64,000 nt of DNA from an uncultured Bacilli bacterium. Its GTDB lineage: Bacteria > Bacillota_I > Bacilli_A > RF39 > UBA660. The notes below the pieces were generated by a model. The model saw nothing but the letters and a program-made list of their open reading frames with translations, searched no databases and was not told the origin of the DNA. Shown piece after piece: positions 39,761 to 48,301 of this stretch. The translations under genes and the position numbers were made by a program. The DNA is taken from NCBI GenBank assembly GCA_934101115.1, contig CAKOPW010000005.1:1-64000 (forward strand), given 5' to 3'. Numbering within the stretch: position 1 is the first letter of the stretch; each line of letters begins with the position of its first letter.

Positions 39761-40393
39761 ATGAAGAGAAGAAGATTAAAATCTTGGGTTGTAACTAGCT
39801 TATTTATTTTACTTATTGCAGGGTTAGTAGGAATAACTATAGGAGTATCAAGAAGCATTATCAAATCAATGAATGTAGATAATAATTCATATGTTTTAAG
39901 AGATATTGCTAACTACTATTTACCAGTAAATTCAGAAATTGAAAATATAATTAAACGTCCATTCAGTGATGAAAGTGTAAAAATACACATCAATTTCTAC
40001 GATGCAAATAGTGATGAAGAAACTAAAAGCCAATCTCTAATAAAATATGAAAGAACATATTTACCAAATACTGGTGTATTATATGGAAGTGAACAATCAT
40101 TTGATGTACTTGCCGTATTTGAAGGTGAAGTAATAAAAGTTGATGAGGATGAAATGTTTGGTAAAACAGTCGAAATCAAACATAAAAACAATTTAACTAG
40201 TAAATATTCAAGTCTTTCAAGTGTAAATGTTAATGTTGGAGATACAGTACAAACTGGAGAAGTAATAGGTAAAAGTGGAAACAATAAAATCGTTTCAGTA
40301 AGTCAAAATATGTTATTATGTGAATTAATATATAATGGTGAGTATGTAAATCCAGAAAAATACTTCAATACTAAAATTGAAGAGATGAACTAA
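39761..40393 (+). CDS. SpoIIQ-like degenerate M23 (LytM) protein
   Basis: 210 residues from ATG 39761 (GGAAGGTGG). One N-terminal membrane segment, then a LytM-type barrel: FEGEVIKV, GKTVEIKHKNNLTSKYSSL and VQTGEVIGKSG. The metal-binding histidines are not in place: the usual HL after the tyrosine is SSL. SpoIIQ, the forespore partner of SpoIIIAH, is likewise catalytically dead in some species. Location after spoIID supports spoIIQ. Sequence similarity is modest. Confidence 0.75.
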   Translation: MKRRRLKSWVVTSLFILLIAGLVGITIGVSRSIIKSMNVDNNSYVLRDIANYYLPVNSEIENIIKRPFSDESVKIHINFYDANSDEETKSQSLIKYERTYLPNTGVLYGSEQSFDVLAVFEGEVIKVDEDEMFGKTVEIKHKNNLTSKYSSLSSVNVNVGDTVQTGEVIGKSGNNKIVSVSQNMLLCELIYNGEYVNPEKYFNTKIEEMN

Positions 40394-40394
40394 T

Positions 40395-40904
40395 ATAAAA
40401 AATATATATGTAAAACTAACTGATAAATACATATATACATACTCCGATAAAATAAAAAAATATGATTCTAAATACATTAAAAATGGAACTGTTGATGACG
40501 TATTTAAACTGATAGACTATTTAAATAAAATATTAGAAAAAAATATCTTTAAGATAAAATATACTTTTATTTTAGATACTCTTCTTTCCAACAGTGATCT
40601 TTTCACTTTTAAATATGTATTTGAATCTATGGGATTAATTAACTATAAAATAATAAATGACTTAGATATAATAAAAAATCATGTAACAGATAATAATATA
40701 ATAATTATGAATTGGTCTAGTTCTATAAATTATTGTTTTAAATTAAAAGATGAAATAGTTGTAAATAAATATAATACTAATGTAATAAATAGTTTGGATA
40801 AAGATTATATTTTAATGATTGGAGATACAAATATTTCAACTAAAATAAAAAAGCCCATATATAAATATGAGCATGAAGAATTGGTAATATTTAATTATTT
40901 ATAA
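40395..40904 (+). CDS. Hypothetical protein, possible non-standard (ATA) start
   Basis: The open frame runs from 40389 to the stop at 40904, but contains no ATG, GTG or TTG before ATG 40629. The upstream part reads like real coding (KNIYVKLTDKYIYTYSDKI, then DSKYIKNGTVDDVFKLIDYL), and an ATA at 40395 sits 2 bases after the spoIIQ-like stop with GAAGAG/GAGATGA just upstream. Either an ATA start coupled to the upstream gene, or a gene that lost its start, or a shorter product from 40629 (91 residues). No family recognised; rich in I, N, K. Confidence 0.45.
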   Translation: MKNIYVKLTDKYIYTYSDKIKKYDSKYIKNGTVDDVFKLIDYLNKILEKNIFKIKYTFILDTLLSNSDLFTFKYVFESMGLINYKIINDLDIIKNHVTDNNIIIMNWSSSINYCFKLKDEIVVNKYNTNVINSLDKDYILMIGDTNISTKIKKPIYKYEHEELVIFNYL

Positions 40905-40929
40905 ATATTATCTTTTTTTTGGTATAATA

Positions 40930-41089
40930 ATTATAAACAAAAAAACGAAGCAGTCCCCCTGAGAACTGCTTCAAAGAATAAAAAGGGGTTGGCTAGTGTG
41001 ATACTAGCACCAATTCGCCTGTAAGTGAATTGGTACTACATATACTAATCGATTTGGGTATTTTTGTCAACACTTTTTTGACTTTTTTT
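40930..41089 (+). ncRNA. Structured RNA candidate upstream of recG
   Basis: Begins after a TATAAT (40923-40928; weak -35). Hairpin GAAGCAGT (40947-40954) with ACTGCTTC (40965-40972); its loop CCCCU can pair with AGGGG at 40984-40988, a pseudoknot. Then GCTAGT/ACTAGC (40992-41008), an 8-bp ACCAATTC/GAATTGGT stem (41009-41034) and a terminator GTCAA/TTGAC with seven Ts (41066-41089). recG starts 22 bases later. Either a free small RNA or a leader that controls recG. I do not recognise a named family. Confidence 0.6.
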
Positions 41090-41110
41090 AAAAAATTTTA
41101 TGGAGGAAAT

Positions 41111-43096
41111 ATGGAACTAGAAAATGTGAAAGGAATTGGTCCAAAAACAAAAGAATTATTGAACAAATTAAACATATATAATGTGGATGAATTAGTAAGA
41201 TATTATCCTTATCGTTATAACGTTTATAGTCCAACTAATATACTTGATCATGAAGATGAACAAATATGTATAACAGGGATTATTGAAAGTGTTCCAAAGT
41301 TAAGTTACATAAAAAGAAACTTAAATAAAATTGGATTCACGTTTTTAACTTCAAATATTAGATGTAATGTTGTTATTTTTAATCGAGCTTTTATAAATAG
41401 ATTTTTAACAGTTGGAAAACCTATTACTTTAATAGGTAAATATAAAAAAGATAAAAATCAATTTATTGCTAGTGATATAAAACTTACACCAATATATAAA
41501 ACAGAAGTAGAACCAGTATATCATTTAATAAATGGATTAAAAACATCAACACTTGAAAATAGTATAAAATCAATTCTTCAAAGTGATATAAAAATAAATG
41601 AAATAATACCTGAATATATAAACGAAGAATATAATTTTATTTCAAGTAAAGCTGCTATTAAGGAACTACACTTTCCAACAAGTTTAGAAGAAACAAAGAA
41701 AGCAAATTTAAAATTGAAATACGAAGAATTATTTGAATTCTTATTTAAAATAAATATTATCAAATATCGTGATCAATTATTTAATGATTATGTGATAAAA
41801 CACGTTGATGATGAAATGCTTGCCAATGTAAAAAAAATGATTCCTTTTAGCTTAACAAAAGATCAAGAAGAAGCTTTAAATGAAATAGTAAAGGACTTTA
41901 ATAGTTTTAAAAGAATGAATAGACTTGTTATGGGTGATGTAGGTTGTGGTAAAACTATAGTTGCTTTTATAGCAGTTATTTTAAATCTAGAATGTGGATA
42001 TCAAAGTGCCATTTTAGCTCCAACAGAAGTTTTAGCAGTTCAACATTATGATAACTTTAAAAAACTTTTTCCAAATGTAAAAACTGAATTGCTTGTTGGA
42101 AGTAAAACAAAAAAACAAAAGGAAGTAATAAAAGAAAAACTTAAAAATGGAGAAATAGATGTCCTTATTGGAACTCATGCCATGTTAGAAGATGATGTAG
42201 AGTTTGAAAACATTGGATTAGTTGTAACTGATGAACAACATCGTTTTGGAGTTAATCAACGAAAAAGTTTACAAAACAAAGGTGAGTTTGTTGATGTGCT
42301 TTATCTTTCTGCAACACCAATACCAAGAACCTATGCTTTAACTATATATGGAGATATGGATATATCTATAATTAAAGAAAAACCAGCAGGAAGAAAAGAA
42401 ATAAAAACTACTGTTTTGAAATTTAGTGAGTTAGATAAAGTCATATCTTCAATCGAAGAAGAAGTAAAAAATGGACATCAAGTGTACGTTGTTGCTCCTT
42501 TAATTGAAGAAAGTGAATCAAATCTTAATGATGTAAATACAATATATGATTTATTAAGTAAAAATTTAAAAGACATAAGAATTGATATATTACATGGTAA
42601 AATGAAAAATGTTGATAAAGATAAAGTTATTAACAATTTTAAAGAAGGAAACTTAGATTTAATAATTTCTACAACGGTAATTGAAGTGGGAGTAGATGTT
42701 AAAAATGCAACACTAATGGTTATATTTAATGCTGAACGTTTTGGACTTGCAACTTTACACCAATTAAGAGGAAGAGTTGGAAGAAACAGTTTGGAATCAA
42801 AGTGTATTTTAATAAGTGATCAAGAGAAGGAAAGACTTCATGTACTAGAAGAAAGCAATGATGGCTTTTACGTATCTAAAATGGATTTTAAAATGCGTGG
42901 AAGTGGAGATTTATTTGGTATTAGACAAAGTGGAGATATGATATTTAAAATAGCTGATATTAAAAAAGATTATAAAATTCTTGTTCAATGTAAAAAAGAT
43001 GTTGATGCTTTTATTTTAGATAACATTGAAAATAGTTTTAGAAATTATAAATACTACAATACCATTTTAAATAGTTTAATGAACAATAATGATTAG
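41111..43096 (+). CDS. recG: ATP-dependent DNA helicase RecG
   Basis: 661 residues from ATG 41111 (TGGAGGAAAT). N-terminal wedge/OB domain, Walker A GDVGCGKT, VVTDEQHRFG, LSATPIPRT, and motif VI QLRGRVGR. Remodels stalled forks and branched DNA. Length slightly under the usual 680. The upstream 27 codons of open frame fall in the RNA terminator and are not coding. Confidence 0.96.
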   Translation: MELENVKGIGPKTKELLNKLNIYNVDELVRYYPYRYNVYSPTNILDHEDEQICITGIIESVPKLSYIKRNLNKIGFTFLTSNIRCNVVIFNRAFINRFLTVGKPITLIGKYKKDKNQFIASDIKLTPIYKTEVEPVYHLINGLKTSTLENSIKSILQSDIKINEIIPEYINEEYNFISSKAAIKELHFPTSLEETKKANLKLKYEELFEFLFKINIIKYRDQLFNDYVIKHVDDEMLANVKKMIPFSLTKDQEEALNEIVKDFNSFKRMNRLVMGDVGCGKTIVAFIAVILNLECGYQSAILAPTEVLAVQHYDNFKKLFPNVKTELLVGSKTKKQKEVIKEKLKNGEIDVLIGTHAMLEDDVEFENIGLVVTDEQHRFGVNQRKSLQNKGEFVDVLYLSATPIPRTYALTIYGDMDISIIKEKPAGRKEIKTTVLKFSELDKVISSIEEEVKNGHQVYVVAPLIEESESNLNDVNTIYDLLSKNLKDIRIDILHGKMKNVDKDKVINNFKEGNLDLIISTTVIEVGVDVKNATLMVIFNAERFGLATLHQLRGRVGRNSLESKCILISDQEKERLHVLEESNDGFYVSKMDFKMRGSGDLFGIRQSGDMIFKIADIKKDYKILVQCKKDVDAFILDNIENSFRNYKYYNTILNSLMNNND

Positions 43097-43104
43097 GTGA
43101 ATTT

Positions 43105-43548
43105 ATGAAAGAGATAGAATTGGAAATAAATGACTATAGAAATAGATTAGAGGAATATTTACTATCAATTGATGGAATATTAGATGTCAAAATAAAAAAT
43201 AAAGAATATAATTTTTTTGTTACAATTACATATGATGAAACAAAGATGTTTATTGAAAGAATAGAAAAAGAAATTAAATTATATATTGATAGATTGAATG
43301 AACCAATAGTAGTATCTTTTAATAAGTTTGAGGATAATGAAACAATAAAAGAAATAGTAATTGAAGATGTCTGTTGTGAATATTGCATGGAAGGTAGTGT
43401 AGAAAAATTATTACAAATAGATGGAATAGGTTCGTTTTCATTTGATCAAGATACTAACTATCTAAATATCCCTGCTAAACTTGGATATAATCCAGATAAA
43501 ATAAGTAAAGAAAAATTAAAAGAGATAGAAGCAAGTTTAGAATCTTAA
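43105..43548 (+). CDS. Hypothetical protein with HMA-like cysteine motif
   Basis: 147 residues, cotranscribed with recG (8-base gap). Two ferredoxin-like halves are suggested. The second starts VCCEYCMEGSVEKLLQIDGIGSF (C90, C91, C94), which resembles a heavy-metal-associated domain CxxC followed by a helix and the GV-type strand. Metal binding is inferred. I recognise no named family. Confidence 0.6.
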   Translation: MKEIELEINDYRNRLEEYLLSIDGILDVKIKNKEYNFFVTITYDETKMFIERIEKEIKLYIDRLNEPIVVSFNKFEDNETIKEIVIEDVCCEYCMEGSVEKLLQIDGIGSFSFDQDTNYLNIPAKLGYNPDKISKEKLKEIEASLES

Positions 43549-43580
43549 CGTCAATAAGAATAAAATAGTTGTTAAACATA

Positions 43581-43609
43581 TTGACAGATTTTTAAAATTT
43601 GTATATCAT
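43581..43609 (+). promoter_or_regulatory. Promoter of the 43.6 kb small RNA
   Basis: Perfect -35 TTGACA (43581-43586), 17-base spacer, -10 TATCAT (43604-43609). Confidence 0.65.
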
Positions 43610-43611
43610 TA

Positions 43612-43722
43612 TATATAGCATGATAGTCTCCCTATCGTGCCGATATATCTAACGATTTTAACAATGTTAGTATATCAACCAAAACCCCCTGGCCATCCTT
43701 TATGGATGGCACTTTTTTTTTT
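43612..43722 (+). ncRNA. Small RNA candidate at the core/accessory boundary
   Basis: About 110 nt with its own promoter. Stem 1: nine pairs, 43618-43626 with 43632-43640, loop TCTCC. Stem 2: 11 pairs with one bulge (43642-43653 with 43666-43676), 12-base loop. A single-stranded CCAAAACCCCCTGG stretch follows, then terminator GCCATCC/GGATGGC (43692-43710) with a run of Ts. No reading frame of note. The CUCC loop could pair with Shine-Dalgarno GGAG, as in UCCC-type sRNAs of other Bacillota. Family not recognised. Confidence 0.65.
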
Positions 43723-43914
43723 AAAATAATTTATTTTGTAGTGTAATATATTTTTGGTCACTACTTTATTCAATGAAAAAATAGGAATTAATTTAATTCA
43801 ATATTTATATGGGTTTACAAGCATATAGGAGAATGAAAACAATTCTTGGAAACAACTTGGGAACGAGTTTTGTTAAAAAAGTATAGTATAATATAATTAA
43901 TAGAGGTGTTTCAC

Positions 43915-44572
43915 GTGTGTAAATGGGAAGATATTCAAACTAAAACTGAATTAGAATTTGTATTTGAGATTATAAAAGAAAAAAATAGGAGATAGTAGTA
44001 TTAAAAGAATTTTTTCCTTTGATGATGCTATTCCTAGAAAAAATAATAATAAAATAGAATATAACACATTAGAAGAACCATTATATATTTTATTTGATAA
44101 TGATTATTGCTTAATAATAGAGTTTACTAATTATTCAAACATCTACCTTGATTATAGAAAAATGACACCAGAAAAAATAAAACAAGCTATTGGAAGTGTT
44201 TCAAATAAAGATATTGATTATTTAAATAATTATCATAGAATTCACGGATGGGATTTTGATGATAATCGAAATAGAATTGAAGATAGTTTTGGAATGAAAG
44301 AAATTATTGAAATACATGGAAACTATGATAAGATAAGGGATATTCAAATAGATGGATTCAATGATTCATATGAAAAATGGATAAGTGATGGTAGTAGTTC
44401 ATCAATGATTACTATTCCGGCTGGTGGTGATTATTTTAAGTCCATAAAATTTATATTAAATAATGGCATTAAAATAAAAATGGGTCCTCAGGATGCTGAA
44501 ATGGATGGATATTATGATTTAATAATAGAAGATGGTAATAACATAATAAAATATAGAAGTGATGAAATATAA
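43915..44572 (+). pseudogene. Hypothetical gene broken by a poly-A frameshift
   Basis: GTG 43915 has AGAGGTG upstream and a TATAAT-containing promoter at about 43870-43895. The frame MCKWEDIQTKTELEF stops after 25 codons. One base fewer in the A7 run at 43979-43985 continues into the frame holding DSSIKRIFSFDDAIPRK and the long ORF from 44162 (TPEKIKQAIGSVSNKDIDYLN, ending YRSDEI). The joined protein would be about 219 residues, family not recognised. Alternatives: sequencing error, transcriptional slippage, or an internal start at 44162 (136 residues). Confidence 0.55.
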
Positions 44573-44653
44573 CATATCGTAAAAAACAAAACTAAAACTA
44601 TGTTTTAATTGCCTATCTGATAGTTCTGTAGTATTCTATAAGACAGGTGAAGG

Positions 44654-44837
44654 TTATAGAATCTCATGACCTAAAAATGCTTTTTTGTTGGCAATTGAGT
44701 TGGCAAGCTGTAGTGCGAATAATGATTTACCGACTTTAGGTTTAGATACTAATAAGTAAACACCTTTAGACCTCATTATCCCATCGATTATGATGTCTTT
44801 TTTTTATGGTTTCTTTTAGTTCTTCAAAAGCCTTCAT
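44654..44837 (-). pseudogene. Truncated RepA-type phage replicative ATPase
   Basis: Minus-strand ATG 44837 (GGAGAC upstream) reads KAFEELKETIKK, then an A8 run (44798-44805) shifts frame. Past the shift it reads DIIIDGIMRSKGVYLLVSKPKVGKSLFALQLAN with a Walker A (KPKVGKS), and stops after LGHEIL. This is the start of a RepA/DnaB-like helicase of phages and conjugative elements, cut after about 58 codons. Confidence 0.6.
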
Positions 44838-45084
44838 ATCTATATGTCTCCTTTATTTGATTAGCTCTAGCTTCTAAGTATGGAATATCTATATTTAAGT
44901 ATTTAACAACCTCTTGCATTAGTACTGCATTATTTGGAACATAATATTTTTCACTTTCTAATTTTTTCTTTATAGTGCTTTTAATAACTAATGCATTATT
45001 TCAACCAACACATGCTAGTTTCATTAAATCACTTAAATTACACCATTGTTTTGCTATTAATTTTAATGATTCACTTGCTGTCAC
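44824..45084 (-). pseudogene. HTH DNA-binding gene of an element, with an internal stop
   Basis: From GTG 45084: TASESLKLIAKQWCNLSDLMKLACVG, then TGA, then NNALVIKSTIKKKLE and VLMQEVVKYLNIDIPYL, ending at 44824. The TGA stands where homologous-looking proteins would carry an arginine, so it is a nonsense mutation. Resembles small helix-turn-helix proteins placed before RepA in phages and integrative elements. It overlaps the next remnant. Confidence 0.55.
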
Positions 45085-45113
45085 ATATTATCACATCCTT
45101 TCCTATAATTCGT

Positions 45114-45390
45114 ATTCTTCTTCATTCCATTTATCGTATGGAACAGCATTTGCTTCTAACATATTAGTTTCTGAGTTATATCTTATATACTTAGCGATTC
45201 TTAATTCCAATAAAGCATCTTTAATATCTTCTTTTGTATCAGAACAATATTTTTTACTTCAAATTTAGTAGTAATATTATTAGTTAATACCATTGTTAAG
45301 AATCCTTTGGCTCTTAAAGATATATTTGGATCTTTTAAAAATTTATCAAAAACTATATAAATGCTTTAAAGTTTCCCGTTTTATTACTTC
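45114..45390 (-). pseudogene. Phage-type replication initiator (HTH) remnant
   Basis: Pieces in shifting frames: KRETLKH, then VFDKFLKDPNISLRAKGFLTMVL (typical N-terminus of phage replication or HTH proteins), then SDTKEDIKDALLELRIAKYIRY ending KWNEEEYEL. At least two single-base shifts lie in short T and A runs, and the start codon position reads ATA. Non-functional. Confidence 0.6.
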
Positions 45391-45449
45391 CTTTCTTCTA
45401 AAATAGAGTAGAGTTATCCCTGGGTTCGCCCATATATTCGAAATTTTAG

Positions 45450-45527
45450 TTATTTCGTAACTTCCGTGCCAATAGGGTTATCATTTCGATCTTGCATTTT
45501 TATAAGTTCAACATATCGGTGATTTTC
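45450..45527 (-). pseudogene. Fragment of an element gene (C-terminal tail)
   Basis: Minus-strand frame CENHRYVELIKMQDRNDNP followed by IGTEVTK and stop. No start nearby. A decayed remnant upstream of the repressor region; family not recognised. The 45391-45449 stretch holds nothing I can assign. Confidence 0.3.
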
Positions 45528-45563
45528 ACAACTACTAAGTTATAATTAATCATCTCCTCTCTG

Positions 45564-45673
45564 AACGATAACATCAATCGTTGCAAATATAACATTCAAA
45601 AAAGTTTAAGTTGATGATTTTGAACGAAAAATTCGTTCTTTTTATTTACAATAATTTTTTTTAATGGTAAAAT
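45564..45673 (+). promoter_or_regulatory. Repressor-type operator pair and promoter of the regulator gene
   Basis: Two inverted repeats share the half-site GAACGA: one at 45563-45582 (GAACGA, 9-base centre, TCGTT) and a perfect GAACGAAAAATTCGTTC at 45622-45638. Seven bases on is the promoter: -35 TTTACA (45645-45650), 17-base spacer, -10 TAAAAT (45668-45673). This is the layout of a phage-type repressor with autoregulation. Confidence 0.7.
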
Positions 45674-45716
45674 GGTTATAGAAGAGAATAGAAGGTTTTT
45701 AAAAAGAGGTGTAATT

Positions 45717-46238
45717 ATGGCATTAAATGATTTTAAAGATATGGTTGAGAATGCTAGAAAAATAAAAGGTTATTCACAACGAGAATTAGCTAAAATGATT
45801 GGAATGAGCCAAAGTACATATAATGATACAATTAATGGTAAAATTAAAAAACCAGATATAGATATATTAAAAAAAATTGCTGAGGAGTTAGATTTATCTT
45901 TAGATTTAATGCTTAAAGAATCAGGATATGGTGAATCATTTTCTATATACGGAATTGATAAATATAAAAATAAATCCACTAAGGATTTAAAAAATTTAAT
46001 TGATGAATATAAGAAGTCAGAACTTAAATTATTAGAATTTGATAAACAAAAAAGAGATGTTACTAGGAAAGCAAGGCAAAAAATGTTCACTACAATTGAA
46101 CATATGAAAATAATAAAAGATAGTAAAGATGGTTTATATACAATTGATAAAGCAATTGATGATGTTCAATCTGCATTTGATCAATTAGAAATGGTAGAAC
46201 ATAAATATGATTATAAAAAGCTACCTAAAGACTTATAA
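45717..46238 (+). CDS. HTH-type (Cro/C1) transcriptional regulator
   Basis: 173 residues from ATG 45717 (AGAGGTGTAATT). HTH_3 domain at about residues 7-65 (GYSQRELAKMIGMSQSTYNDTI), then a charged helical tail. Expected to bind the GAACGA inverted repeats upstream. It is followed by the methyltransferase gene after 14 bases, so it probably acts as controller of the restriction operon. Its origin as an element repressor is suggested by the decayed genes to the left. It is larger than typical C proteins (80-100 residues). Confidence 0.85.
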   Translation: MALNDFKDMVENARKIKGYSQRELAKMIGMSQSTYNDTINGKIKKPDIDILKKIAEELDLSLDLMLKESGYGESFSIYGIDKYKNKSTKDLKNLIDEYKKSELKLLEFDKQKRDVTRKARQKMFTTIEHMKIIKDSKDGLYTIDKAIDDVQSAFDQLEMVEHKYDYKKLPKDL

Positions 46239-46252
46239 TCAGGAGGTACAAC

Positions 46253-48301
46253 ATGAAAAAGAAAAAATATAATGTAATTGATTTATTTGCAGGATGTGGG
46301 GGATTATCAGAAGGATTTCTACAATCCGAAAGATTTAATTTTTTAGCTCATATTGAATGGGAAATGCCAATGGTTGAAACTTTAAGGAATAATCTTGTTA
46401 AAAGATGGAACTACTCAAAAGAAGATGCTGAAAAATCAGTAATAAGATTTGATATACAAAAAACTGAGGAATTATTTAAAGGTAATTGGTCAGACGATTC
46501 AATAAAAGATTATGGTGAAGATAATAATAAAGAAATAGTTGAAAAAGGAATGGATAACTTGATTGGTGATAAGAAAGTTGATGTTATTATTGGTGGACCG
46601 CCTTGTCAAGCATATTCACTAGCAGGAAGAGCTCAAAGCCCAAATTCAATGAAAGATGATTATAGAAATTACTTATTTGAGAGCTTTGTTAAAGTAGTTG
46701 ATCATTATAAACCTAAAGTTTTCGTTTTTGAAAATGTTCCAGGAATATTAAGCGCAAAGCCAGGAGATAAATTAGTAATAGATAGAATTTATGAAGCATT
46801 TGAAAAGATAAATTATGAAATAAGAAATCCAAAAATGCTTAAAAATGCGATTTATTCTGCTGCAGATTTTGAAACGCCTCAAGATAGACATAGGGTCATT
46901 ATAATAGGAGTAAGAAAAGATTATAAAGATAATCCGGAAGATTTTTATCTAGCTTTAGATGAATTAAAATCAAAGCATCCAAAGAAAACAGTTAGAGATG
47001 CCATTGGAAATTTACCTAAATTCAAGCCTTTGGTCGAACCTAGAAAAGGTAAAAATGGTAATATATCACATGAATTAATTGGTAATGAAATTATTCCTGA
47101 TCATGAAGCAAGATATAATAATTTAAGAGATATTGAAGTATTTAAAAAATGGATTAAAAATAATATGAATTCTTATACTACTGAAGAAAAGCTTAAATTT
47201 TATACAGAAACAACTGGTAAAAAGAGCAACCATAATAAATATAGAAATTTAGATTGGGATAAGCCATCTCCAACAATTGTATCTCATTTATATAAAGATG
47301 GTTTAATGTTTATACATCCAGATGAAAAACAAGCTAGATCAATAACTGTTAGAGAAGCTAGTTTACTACAAGGATTTCCTATAGATTTTGAATTTCTTGG
47401 TTCAAATGCATACAAATACAAAATGATAGGAAATGCTGTACCTGTTCAATTTGCTAAAAATATTTCATTAGCATTATGTAATGTTCTTGATGAAGATGAT
47501 TCTAATAATATTTGTTGTGCAAAAAAGAAAGATGATGTTTTAACACTAAAAAATAATAGACCAAAAAGAGTATTAAACGTTTTGGTTGCATGTGAAGAAA
47601 GTCAAAGAGTTTGTACAGAATTTAGAAGATTAGGACATAATGCATATAGCTGTGACTTACTTAATTGCAGTGGTGGACATCCTGAATGGCATTTTAATAT
47701 GGATGTTTTAAAGGTAATTAAAGATAAAGGTGGAATTTTAGAAAATGGTGAAAAGGTAAAAATAGATGGTGATTGGGATTTAATGATAGCTCATCCACCC
47801 TGCACGTTCTTAGCTGTAAGTGGTGCAAAATGGTATTATCACCCTGATGATAAAGGTTTACCAATTGAACAAAGAAGACCTCATCCCAAATTTCCAAATA
47901 GAGCTCAAGATAGAGAAGATGGTGCTAATTTCTTTATAGCATTAGCTACTGCTAATATAAAATATATTGCAGTGGAAAACCCTATAGGTATAATGAGTAA
48001 AAGATTTAGAAAACCGGACCAAATAATTCAACCATATTGGTTTGGTGATCCATTTTCCAAAGCAACATGTCTATGGTTGAAAAATCTTTCGCCATTAAAG
48101 CCAACAAAAATGGTTGATAAAGGTGAATATGTGGAATTAAAAAGTGGTAAAAGATTACCAAAATGGTATTCAGATGCATTAACAAAAGCAAAAACACCAG
48201 AAGAAAGAAGAACTTTAAGAAGTAAAACATTCCCAGGCTTTGCTAAAGCTATAGCAGAACAATGGAGTAAGGAGATATTAGAAAATGAAAGTATATGTTA
48301 G
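46253..48301 (+). CDS. Double-domain DNA cytosine methyltransferase
   Basis: 682 residues. Residues 1-412 are a complete C5-cytosine methyltransferase: motif I DLFAGCGGLSEG, motif IV PPCQ with C118, ENV at 160-162, QDRHRV at 210-215, and motif X IGNAVPVQFA. Residues 438-682 are a second Rossmann methyltransferase of a kind usually seen alone in phages: VACEESQRVCTEFRRLGH, AHPPCTFLAVSGAKW (C517) and AVENPIGIM. LlaJI and BsuMI systems need two cytosine methyltransferases, so the fusion may carry both strand activities. It overlaps the McrB-like gene by 17 bases. Sequence specificity is not deducible. Confidence 0.9.
   Translation: MKKKKYNVIDLFAGCGGLSEGFLQSERFNFLAHIEWEMPMVETLRNNLVKRWNYSKEDAEKSVIRFDIQKTEELFKGNWSDDSIKDYGEDNNKEIVEKGMDNLIGDKKVDVIIGGPPCQAYSLAGRAQSPNSMKDDYRNYLFESFVKVVDHYKPKVFVFENVPGILSAKPGDKLVIDRIYEAFEKINYEIRNPKMLKNAIYSAADFETPQDRHRVIIIGVRKDYKDNPEDFYLALDELKSKHPKKTVRDAIGNLPKFKPLVEPRKGKNGNISHELIGNEIIPDHEARYNNLRDIEVFKKWIKNNMNSYTTEEKLKFYTETTGKKSNHNKYRNLDWDKPSPTIVSHLYKDGLMFIHPDEKQARSITVREASLLQGFPIDFEFLGSNAYKYKMIGNAVPVQFAKNISLALCNVLDEDDSNNICCAKKKDDVLTLKNNRPKRVLNVLVACEESQRVCTEFRRLGHNAYSCDLLNCSGGHPEWHFNMDVLKVIKDKGGILENGEKVKIDGDWDLMIAHPPCTFLAVSGAKWYYHPDDKGLPIEQRRPHPKFPNRAQDREDGANFFIALATANIKYIAVENPIGIMSKRFRKPDQIIQPYWFGDPFSKATCLWLKNLSPLKPTKMVDKGEYVELKSGKRLPKWYSDALTKAKTPEERRTLRSKTFPGFAKAIAEQWSKEILENESIC

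Noticed and set aside
41030..41110. 27-codon N-terminal extension of recG
   Set aside because: Falls inside the structured RNA and terminator; ATG 41111 has the proper ribosome-binding site.
43907..43922. parS-like TGTTTCACGTGTGTAA
   Set aside because: Right half has three mismatches and overlaps the GTG start of a gene; probably chance.
44824..45084. In-frame TGA suggesting UGA as tryptophan codon
   Set aside because: TGA ends intact genes (for example the bofA-like gene), so the standard code holds; the TGA is a nonsense lesion.
44975..45268. 97-codon plus-strand open frame
   Set aside because: Lies antisense to the decayed replication genes and has no ribosome-binding site.
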